From: Polycyclovorans algicola TG408
Lineage (GTDB): Bacteria; Pseudomonadota; Gammaproteobacteria; Nevskiales; Nevskiaceae
NCBI RefSeq assembly: GCF_000711245.1
Contig: NZ_JOMH01000001.1
Span: 402,830-466,829, forward strand
DNA: 64,000 bases
Direction of reading: 5' to 3'
The notes under the pieces are model-generated. The model saw nothing but the letters and a program-made list of their open reading frames with translations, had not been told where the DNA came from and searched no databases. Below, piece after piece: positions 57,325 through 64,000 of this stretch. Numbering within the stretch: the stretch's first letter is position 1; every line of letters starts with the position of its first letter. The translations under genes and the position numbers were made by a program.

Positions 57325-58233
57325 ATGACCTTCCAAGAACTCATCCTCAAGCTCCAGACCTTCTGGGCCGGCCACGGCTGCACGGTGGTCCAGCCCATGG
57401 ACATGGAAATGGGCGCGGGCACCTTCCATTGGGCGACTTTTTTGCGTGCCCTCGGCCCCGAGCCGTGGAACACCGCCTACGTGCAGCCCAGCCGCCGCCC
57501 CACCGACGGCCGCTACGGCGAAAACCCGAACCGTCTGCAGCACTACTACCAGTTTCAGGTGCTGATGAAGCCCAGTCCGGCCAACATCCAGCAGCTTTAT
57601 CTGGACTCGCTGTCGGCGCTGGGCTTTGACCCGCTCACCCACGACATCCGCTTTGTTGAAGACAACTGGGAATCGCCCACCCTGGGCGCCTGGGGCCTGG
57701 GCTGGGAGGTCTGGCTCAACGGCATGGAAGTCACGCAGTTCACCTACTTTCAGCAGGTCGGCGGGCTCGAATGTCGGCCGGTGGCGGGCGAGATCACCTA
57801 TGGCCTTGAGCGACTGGCGATGTACATCCAGGGCGTCGAAAGCGTTTACGACCTCGTCTGGTCGCGCGATCCCAACACCGGCCGCGAAGTGACCTACGGC
57901 GACGTCTACCACCAGAACGAAGTCGAACAGAGCACCTACAACTTCGAACATGCCGACGTCGCCACGCTGTTCGAGCGCTTCAACAAGGCCGAAGCCGAGT
58001 GCCAACACCTGCTGGGGCTGGAAAAGCCGCTGCCACTGCCGGCCTACGAACGCACCATCCAGGCCAGCCACGCCTTCAACCTGCTGGATGCGCGCGGCGC
58101 GATCAGCGTCACCGAACGTCAGGCCTATATCCTGCGCGTGCGCACCCTGGCACGCGGCTGCGCCGAGGCCTATTACAAAGCCCGTGAAGCGCTGGGCTTT
58201 CCGATGCTGGCCAAACCCGACAAGGCCACCTGA
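57325..58233 (+). CDS. glyQ: Glycyl-tRNA synthetase alpha subunit
   Basis: GlyQ is the catalytic subunit of the alpha2beta2 bacterial glycyl-tRNA synthetase. The 302-residue product (E. coli 303) starts [47 protein letters not shown] and contains [28 protein letters not shown] and [12 protein letters not shown]. It should be followed by glyS, but that gene is 5.2 kb away. The upstream 159-bp gap separates it from the divergent defence island. Confidence 0.97.
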   Translation: MTFQELILKLQTFWAGHGCTVVQPMDMEMGAGTFHWATFLRALGPEPWNTAYVQPSRRPTDGRYGENPNRLQHYYQFQVLMKPSPANIQQLYLDSLSALGFDPLTHDIRFVEDNWESPTLGAWGLGWEVWLNGMEVTQFTYFQQVGGLECRPVAGEITYGLERLAMYIQGVESVYDLVWSRDPNTGREVTYGDVYHQNEVEQSTYNFEHADVATLFERFNKAEAECQHLLGLEKPLPLPAYERTIQASHAFNLLDARGAISVTERQAYILRVRTLARGCAEAYYKAREALGFPMLAKPDKAT

Positions 58234-58289
58234 GGCCGGGCGCAAACCGACCCACGAGTCGGTCAAGCCGAAACACCAAGGAGACACCC

Positions 58290-59249
58290 GTGGGCTACGC
58301 ACGCATCACCGGCACCGGCAGTTATCTGCCGGACCGTATCGTCACCAACCAGGAGTTGGCGACGCGCATCGACACCAGCGATGAATGGATTGTGTCGCGC
58401 ACCGGCATTGAGGCGCGGCACGTGGCGGCCGACGACGAGCTGACCAGCGACCTTGCGTTGAAGGCCGCGCAGCGGGCGATGGACAGCGCGGGCATCACCT
58501 CGGCAGACGTCGATCTGATTGTCTGCGCCACCACCACACCCGACATGGTGTTTCCGTCCACCGCCTGCCTGCTGCAAGCCAAGCTGGGTGTGAAGCAGGG
58601 CGCGGCATTCGACGTGCAGGCGGTGTGCACCGGCTTTATTTACGCGCTCGCCATCGCCGACAAAATGGTCGCCAGCGGCGCCCACAAATGTGCGGTCGTG
58701 GTGGGCTCAGAAGTGTTCTCGCGCCTGCTCGACTGGAACGACCGCCGCACCTGCGTGCTGTTTGGCGACGGCGCCGGCGCAGTGGTGGTGCAGCCGTCCG
58801 AATCGCCCGGCATTCTTTCCAGCCACCTGCATTCCGACGGCAGCCTGAGTCACATCCTGCGCGTCGGCGGCGGCATTGCCGAGGGCAAGATTCGCGGCAA
58901 CCCCTACCTTGAGATGGACGGCCAGGCGGTGTTCAAGGTGGCAGTGCGGGTGCTCGGCGAGTGCGCCAACGAGGCATTGGCCCACAACGGCCTGACCGGC
59001 GCCGACATCGACTGGCTGGTGCCGCACCAGGCCAACCAGCGCATCCTCGACGCCACCGCCGACCGCATCAAACTGCCGCGTGAGCGCGTGGTCACGACGG
59101 TCGCACGTCAGGGCAATACCTCGGCGGCCTCCGTGCCGCTGGCGCTCGACAAAGCGGTGCGCGACGGCCGCATCACCACCGGGCAGCACGTGATGCTGGC
59201 CGGCGTGGGCGGCGGCATGACCTGGGGGTCGGTGCTGGTGCGTTGGTAG
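58290..59249 (+). CDS. fabH: Beta-ketoacyl-ACP synthase III
   Basis: FabH starts fatty-acid synthesis by condensing acetyl-CoA with malonyl-ACP. The 319-residue product (GTG start with a GGAG ribosome-binding site 7-8 nt upstream) has the catalytic Cys in DVQAVCTGF, His in [11 protein letters not shown] and Asn in [10 protein letters not shown], and the family N-terminus [29 protein letters not shown]. It is 56 bp after glyQ and outside a fab cluster, so it may be an additional copy with special substrate choice; that is inference. Confidence 0.93.
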   Translation: MGYARITGTGSYLPDRIVTNQELATRIDTSDEWIVSRTGIEARHVAADDELTSDLALKAAQRAMDSAGITSADVDLIVCATTTPDMVFPSTACLLQAKLGVKQGAAFDVQAVCTGFIYALAIADKMVASGAHKCAVVVGSEVFSRLLDWNDRRTCVLFGDGAGAVVVQPSESPGILSSHLHSDGSLSHILRVGGGIAEGKIRGNPYLEMDGQAVFKVAVRVLGECANEALAHNGLTGADIDWLVPHQANQRILDATADRIKLPRERVVTTVARQGNTSAASVPLALDKAVRDGRITTGQHVMLAGVGGGMTWGSVLVRW

Positions 59250-59258
59250 GGGCTCTGG

Positions 59259-61829
59259 TCAGTCCAGCTTGATCGGTGATGCCGGCAGCGGCGCGGCGCG
59301 CAGCAGTCCGTCCGGAACGGTGCTCTGGCCTGCGGCGGCAATGGCATTGCGCGCCGCAACCGTCCGCTCCCAGGTTTGCAGGTACACCTCGGCCGAGTGA
59401 TAGACGTCGCGCAGTTGCTGCGGTTGGCCTTCGATCTGCATCTCTTGCACGGTGTCGGCCAGCATGCCGTAGTGGGCGTTGCCGTCGAGGTCCTGGTTCC
59501 AGGTGCGGCCCTGGCCTTGGGCGTCTCGCTCTTCGGGCTGCTCGAAGCGCAGGCTGCGCACCGACTCAAACTCCGCCAGCGCAGCAAAGTTGGGCTGACT
59601 GAAGAGGTTGAACGGGTAGCTGATGGCGTCGCCGGGCGCAATCTCGTCACGCGGCGGCGCTTGCGCCGACAAACCATTGGTGTCGGTGCCGAAACCGAAG
59701 CCGAACTCGAACGGCTGCCCGGCGGTGTTCCACAGCCCTTTGAGCTCATCGAGCAAGGTCAGGTGGCTGACGCCATCGCTCAGCGACGGATAAATGTAGC
59801 CGCCGCCCTGCAGAATGCGGATGGCCTGCGCGTTCGACATGCCGCCGAAGGTGCCGTGGGTGGACACCAGCGGGTAGGTTTGCGGCTGGGCTTCGGCCAG
59901 TTCCAAGAGCTGGTTTTTCATCTCGAATTCGAGGTGATCAACGTCGATGATCCAGCCGCGCTCCATCAGCTTGCGATAGGTGTAGAGCCCCATCGGCGTC
60001 ATCCACCGGGCGTTGCACTGCGGGGTACTGGGGTAGCACGGCAGCGCGCCGCCGGGGCGCCCGCCCTGGCCGACAAACAGGCAACCCGGCGGCAGGCTGG
60101 TCATCACCGTGCCTGCGCGGTCGTCCGAGAAAAACCCGCCGCCAACGCTGGGGTCGTCCACCGTGGGGCAGTCGTAGGTGGTCCAGAACTCACCCGTTGC
60201 AGCCTCGCCCAGCAGCGGCAGATTGCCCAGCGGCGACATGCCGTCGGGCACCGCCAGCACCCCGGTCAGGGCGCCGATGTCGGTGAGGGTGGTGATGTCG
60301 GCCAGATCAGGAATGCCGCCTGTGTTTTCGCGGTTGCCAATATTGAGCACCAGCGCATCGAAGATGCCGTTGCCGCCAAAGGCGTTGTCGAACTCGTGGA
60401 TGCTGATGATCTGGCGTATGCCGAGGTCCCAGAGCCGGTCCATCTGGGTGAGGATTTCGTCGTCCGCACCGGTCTCGGTCATGCGGCAGCTGTAGCGATT
60501 CTCCAGCAGGCCGGTGCCGGTTTCTTCAAACGGCTCCTGACTGCGCAGCGGGTTGTAGGTGAGCTTGCAGTCGAACAGGTTGGAGATTTCGGCGCCCAGC
60601 ACCACGGCGAGCTTGCCGTCTTCAATCACCTGCCGCGCTTCGACCGGGTCCAGCACCACGCGAAACCAGCCCTCACCGGGGCCGCCGTACTGCGCGTCGA
60701 TGTAGGCCTGCATGGCATACATGGTGCCGACCTGCCGGGCGGCGTTGTTCATCTCGTTGCAGTCGGTGATCGGCGCGGCGGTGATATTGCGTTGCAGCTT
60801 GCACAGGGTTTCGTTGTCGACCACGTCATTCACGGCGATGCGCAGACCGGCCTTCCAGGCGCGCTCCAGCCACTTCCAGTAAATCGCCTCGTGGGTCAGC
60901 ATGTCGCGCGCCGGCCAACTGGTGAAGGTGGGCCAGCCATCGGTGTTGTGGCCGGTAAACTGGTTGCCGAGCAGCGCGCCCACGGCATCCAGCGCCCCTT
61001 GCGGACCGTGGTCGGCCTGACAATTGCCCAGCGCGTGTGTCACCCCCAGCGGGTGGAACGGGTCGCCCCACTGCGCACCACCGAGAAACTCGGTGGCGCT
61101 GATGTGCACGTGCACGTCGGCCATGCCCAGCACCTTGCCGTCGGCGGTGGTGCCACTGAAGGTGTCGCCCTCGGTGTTGTCGTGCGCTTCGGGAAACGCC
61201 AGACAGTCGACCGCCGCGAGAATCTCGAACTGTTGCTGCGCCGGGTCTGCGACATCCACCCCCAGCTGCCCGTCAGCGTCCAGCCCCAATGGCTGGCCAT
61301 CGTTGAAGCGCGCCAGGGTGTGGCGCTCGCCGGCCACCAGCGGATCGATGAAGCCACGAAACGCGGCAAGATTGGCTGGGCTGGGTTCGACAAACACGGC
61401 GGGCTCAGCCGGGTACGGCACGCTGTCGCCGACCACCTTGAGGGTGAAGCGGCTGGCGTCGTCGGCCATCGCCAGTGCCCGCGCCGTGGTGGCCGCCGGG
61501 CCGGCGCGCAGCAGGTCACCCTGGCGGTCCATGAGCAGGTATTCACCCAGCCGGCTGGGCTTGAAGTAAAACTTCTCGGCGTCGGCCAGCGTGGTCGAGA
61601 CCGCGTGGTAACGGTTGCCGTCGCGCTGCACGTAGGCGCCCGTGGCCGCCGAACGCAGCACCCAGCATTGGTTGTGGAAGGCATAGCGGTCGCGCGCGGC
61701 CGGCGATGTCTCAGCCTCACGCTCAGGCGGCGTCTCGGGCGGCACCAGCGTCGGCAGCGAACTGCCACAGCCACTCAGGGCGATAAGCGCGAGGACGGCA
61801 ACCGGGCACAACAGGCGCAACTTGAACAT
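59259..61829 (-). CDS. M19 (membrane dipeptidase)-like amidohydrolase lipoprotein
   Basis: From 61829 (MFKLRLLCPVAVLALIALSGC) the product is 856 residues. It begins with a lipoprotein signal (lipobox LSGC), then an N-terminal domain of about 220 residues before the metal motif MADVHVHISATEF. Downstream are GAEISNLFDC, SIHEFDNAFGG, IIDVDHLEFEMKNQLLEL and LVSTHGTFGGMS, an order like the M19 renal dipeptidase fold with long insertions containing extra cysteines. Actinobacterial proteins of similar size share these motifs. It is convergent with fabH. Substrate is unknown. Confidence 0.75.
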   Translation of the reverse strand: MFKLRLLCPVAVLALIALSGCGSSLPTLVPPETPPEREAETSPAARDRYAFHNQCWVLRSAATGAYVQRDGNRYHAVSTTLADAEKFYFKPSRLGEYLLMDRQGDLLRAGPAATTARALAMADDASRFTLKVVGDSVPYPAEPAVFVEPSPANLAAFRGFIDPLVAGERHTLARFNDGQPLGLDADGQLGVDVADPAQQQFEILAAVDCLAFPEAHDNTEGDTFSGTTADGKVLGMADVHVHISATEFLGGAQWGDPFHPLGVTHALGNCQADHGPQGALDAVGALLGNQFTGHNTDGWPTFTSWPARDMLTHEAIYWKWLERAWKAGLRIAVNDVVDNETLCKLQRNITAAPITDCNEMNNAARQVGTMYAMQAYIDAQYGGPGEGWFRVVLDPVEARQVIEDGKLAVVLGAEISNLFDCKLTYNPLRSQEPFEETGTGLLENRYSCRMTETGADDEILTQMDRLWDLGIRQIISIHEFDNAFGGNGIFDALVLNIGNRENTGGIPDLADITTLTDIGALTGVLAVPDGMSPLGNLPLLGEAATGEFWTTYDCPTVDDPSVGGGFFSDDRAGTVMTSLPPGCLFVGQGGRPGGALPCYPSTPQCNARWMTPMGLYTYRKLMERGWIIDVDHLEFEMKNQLLELAEAQPQTYPLVSTHGTFGGMSNAQAIRILQGGGYIYPSLSDGVSHLTLLDELKGLWNTAGQPFEFGFGFGTDTNGLSAQAPPRDEIAPGDAISYPFNLFSQPNFAALAEFESVRSLRFEQPEERDAQGQGRTWNQDLDGNAHYGMLADTVQEMQIEGQPQQLRDVYHSAEVYLQTWERTVAARNAIAAAGQSTVPDGLLRAAPLPASPIKLD

Positions 61830-61931
61830 CGCTTCACTCCGCACGCACAGCCGCGACCGGCCGCTGGGTAGGTCATTTTTTTGAGAGCCTAGCACCGGGA
61901 ACCTGCTGATCCTTCTAGTAAATTCAGCCGC

Positions 61932-63392
61932 ATGAAGCGGCCATCTCTCTCTCAACTCGCGCTTGCGGCACTCCTTGCAAGCCCTCTCGGCGCAGCACTT
62001 GCTCATTCCTTCGGCGAGGTCCACGTGCTGCCGCTGCCGTTCGAGCGCTACGCGTGGGGCGCGGCGTTTGCGCTGATCGTGTCGTTCGTGCTCGCGGCGT
62101 TGTTCCTGAGAGCACCTGCGTCACGGGCCGCCGCCGGTCCGGCGGCCTATCGATGGGCGTTGCCGGGTTGGCTGGTCTGGGGTCTGCGCGCGGTGACGCT
62201 GGCGTTGCTGGTCCTGGCCATTGCCAGCGGTGTGTTCGGCGCGGCCAACCCCTACGCCAACTTCAACATGACCCTGTTCTGGGTGGTGTTCATGCTCGGC
62301 TTTGCCTACGCCACGGTGCTGGTGGGTGATCTGTTTGCGCTGATCAATCCATGGCGCACGCTGGCCGAAGGGCTGGCGCGACTGTGGCCACGGCTGCGTG
62401 ACGGCGTTGTGCACTACCCGGAGCGCCTGGGCGTGTGGCCGGCCGCGCTGCTTTGGGTGGCACTGGTCTGGTTCGAGTTGTTCGGGCACGTCGAGCCACG
62501 CAGCCTCGCCGCAGCGCTGCTGGCCTACACCGCGCTGACGCTGGTCGCCAGCGCGGTGTTTGGGGTTGAGCGCTGGTTTCGCCACGGCGAGCTGTTTTCG
62601 GTGTGGCTCAACCTGCTGGCGCGGCTGGCGCCGGTGGCGTTTGCCCACGAGGCCGGCGGACCACCCACCCGGTCATTCTCGCTGCGTTGGCCGTTCTCGG
62701 GCGTGTTGCACATGGACGAGGGGCCGCGCGGCCGGGTGATGCTGATTATGGCGCTGCTGGCGACCACCGCCTTCGACGGGCTGCACGAGACCGAAATCTG
62801 GCACGGCGTTTACTGGCTGTGGCTGTACCCGGAGTGGCTCAGTGGCTGGCTGGGCACCAATCCGCTGGAAGCCTTCCCGGCCCTGCGGCGCGGCTACGGA
62901 TGGTGGAATGCGGCGTGGCTGTGGGCGCTGCCGCTGCTGTATTTAGCCGCCTACGCGCTGGCCTCATTCGCCACCGCGCGGCTGGCCCCGGCACTGGGCG
63001 GCACGGCAGCGGTGATGCGTCGCTTTGCACCGTCGCTGCTGCCCATCGTGCTGGTCTATCACGCCAGCCATTACTACACGCTGCTGCAAGTGCAGGGCCC
63101 CAAGATCGTGCCGCTGCTGTCGGACCCGTTTGGCTGGAACACCAACTGGCTGGGCACCGCGCAGTGGTTCATGCGCGTCAACGCACCCGATGTTTACCGC
63201 ATCTGGGATGTGCAACTGGCGCTGATCTTGGGCGGACACATCGTCAGCGTCGCGCTGGCCCACCGCATCGCCATTGGGCGGTTGCCCGACCGCCGCGGCG
63301 CTGTTGTCAGCCAACTGCCGATGCTGGTGCTGATGGTGGCGTTCACCGTGGGTGGGCTGTGGATACTGGCCCAACCCTTTCAGTCGCCATAG
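61932..63392 (+). CDS. Polytopic membrane protein (annotated elsewhere as fenitrothion hydrolase-like)
   Basis: The 486-residue product starts with a signal-like segment (LALAALLASPLGAALAHSFGEVHVLPLPFERYAWG) and has about ten hydrophobic segments. GANPYANFNMTLFWVVFMLGFAYATVLVGDLFALINPWRTL and YHASHYYTLLQVQGPKI are rich in conserved-looking His, Asn and Tyr and could bind a metal. The AHSFGE... start and overall layout resemble membrane proteins annotated as fenitrothion hydrolase in actinobacteria. Function is unknown. It diverges from the M19-like lipoprotein across 102 bp, suggesting joint regulation. Confidence 0.65.
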   Translation: MKRPSLSQLALAALLASPLGAALAHSFGEVHVLPLPFERYAWGAAFALIVSFVLAALFLRAPASRAAAGPAAYRWALPGWLVWGLRAVTLALLVLAIASGVFGAANPYANFNMTLFWVVFMLGFAYATVLVGDLFALINPWRTLAEGLARLWPRLRDGVVHYPERLGVWPAALLWVALVWFELFGHVEPRSLAAALLAYTALTLVASAVFGVERWFRHGELFSVWLNLLARLAPVAFAHEAGGPPTRSFSLRWPFSGVLHMDEGPRGRVMLIMALLATTAFDGLHETEIWHGVYWLWLYPEWLSGWLGTNPLEAFPALRRGYGWWNAAWLWALPLLYLAAYALASFATARLAPALGGTAAVMRRFAPSLLPIVLVYHASHYYTLLQVQGPKIVPLLSDPFGWNTNWLGTAQWFMRVNAPDVYRIWDVQLALILGGHIVSVALAHRIAIGRLPDRRGAVVSQLPMLVLMVAFTVGGLWILAQPFQSP

Positions 63393-63472
63393 TCAGCCTG
63401 TCCTGACCCTCACCGCGCCGTTTTGCCCGACAATATCGGCCTTCCCCGAATTACCGACGGCGCTTTTTGCTC

Positions 63473-64000
63473 ATGTCCCGCACTCTGTTGATTGAAATCG
63501 GCACCGAAGATTTGCCAGCGCGGTACGTTCTGCCGCTGGCCGATGCCCTGGCCGACGGCGTTGTGCAAGGTCTGGCGAGTCGGGGCCTGGGCACCAGCCA
63601 CGTCACCCGCTTTGCCACGCCGCGGCGGCTGGCGGTCATGGTCGCGGCGGTGCCGACCCGGCAGCCGGATCAGCAGGTCACGCGAACCGGCCCGGCGCTC
63701 AAGGCCGCCATCAAGGACGGGCAGCCAACGCCGGCGGGACTCGGTTTCGCCAAATCCTGCGGCGTTGATTTCGCCGATCTGGGCGAACGCGACGGTAAGC
63801 TGCACTTCGAGAAAACTGAGCCCGGCGCCGCCACTGCAGACCTGTTGCAAGCGGTGTTCGACGACACGCTCAAACAAATGGACCAACTGGTGCCCAAGCG
63901 CATGCGCTGGGGCAGCGGTGACGACACCTTCGTGCGCCCGGTCACCTGGCTGACCGCCCTGTTGGGTACGGACGTGGTGCCGCTGCAGGCCTTTGGCCTC
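63473..64000 (+). CDS. glyS: Glycyl-tRNA synthetase beta subunit, 3' end outside window
   Basis: GlyS is the tRNA-binding beta subunit. The first 176 residues are present: MSRTLLIEIGTEDLPARYVLPLADALADGV, then FATPRRLAVMVAAVP, TRTGPALKAAIKDG and KRMRWGSGDDTFVRPVTWLTALLG, the standard N-terminal pattern (E. coli total 689). The start at 63473 matches the family. It is separated from glyQ by fabH and two other genes. Confidence 0.96.
   Translation, partial: MSRTLLIEIGTEDLPARYVLPLADALADGVVQGLASRGLGTSHVTRFATPRRLAVMVAAVPTRQPDQQVTRTGPALKAAIKDGQPTPAGLGFAKSCGVDFADLGERDGKLHFEKTEPGAATADLLQAVFDDTLKQMDQLVPKRMRWGSGDDTFVRPVTWLTALLGTDVVPLQAFGL

Noticed and set aside
59376..61871. An 831-codon open frame on the plus strand
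   Set aside because: Antisense shadow of the M19-like lipoprotein gene, with no recognisable motif.

Overview
The window is 64 kb of chromosome from a high-GC Gammaproteobacterium. The evidence is the tRNA-Tyr/Gly/Thr-tuf-secE-nusG-rplKAJL-rpoB order, the maf-rng-yhdP-tldD and holA-nadD-rsfS-rlmH blocks, and the glnA-ntrB-ntrC locus. The protein style and CCTCTCCC-type repeats suggest the Nevskiales/Xanthomonadales neighbourhood; that placement is inference. No rRNA genes, CRISPR array or complete prophage are visible.

Layout. 1-9160 (minus) is the translation/transcription block: partial rpoB, rplL, rplJ, rplA, rplK, nusG, secE, tRNA-Trp, tuf and a tRNA-Thr/Gly/Tyr cluster. Its tRNA part has a 127-bp tandem repeat carrying copies of the tRNA-Thr 3' end, a tRNA-Gly fragment and a hairpin repeat. 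EF-Tu has an atypical switch I region. 9242-16958 holds hrpB, a MOSC protein, a PRMT-like methyltransferase, an aldehyde dehydrogenase, a cysteine-cluster protein, tesB and a hydrolase. 16965-28779 is a long minus-strand housekeeping run (holA, proA, nadD, rsfS, rlmH, maf, rng, yhdP, a nitrilase-family gene, tldD); nadD has no ordinary start codon. 28802-37552 carries coq7, a 680-bp gap with paired inverted repeats, a CigR-like secreted protein, purT, pyk, a glycerophosphodiesterase, two small membrane proteins, a regulator/metallo-hydrolase pair and a Tat-exported dienelactone hydrolase.

37595-44209 is accessory: an IS630-type element abuts an IS5-type element, then an arsenic operon (arsR, arsC, MFS, arsH, acr3) whose last cistron encodes a stand-alone Hen1-type RNA 3'-end methyltransferase. 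44507-48995 is the nitrogen-control locus ntrC-ntrB-glnA, with three NtrC-type palindromes and sigma-54-like promoters for both glnA and ntrBC; the 3' end of ntrC is duplicated behind the gene.

49298-57165 is a defence island on the minus strand: a truncated SNF2-type helicase, an OLD-family nuclease, a Type III Mod methyltransferase, a RhuM-family protein and a Type III Res helicase-nuclease. mod, rhuM and res are joined by 4-nt stop/start overlaps. 57325-64000 returns to core genes, with glyQ and glyS unusually separated by fabH, an M19-like dipeptidase lipoprotein and a polytopic membrane protein.

The strongest candidates for something new are the Mod-RhuM-Res-OLD island, the Hen1 gene in the arsenic operon, the tRNA-Thr-derived tandem repeats and the EF-Tu switch I variant.
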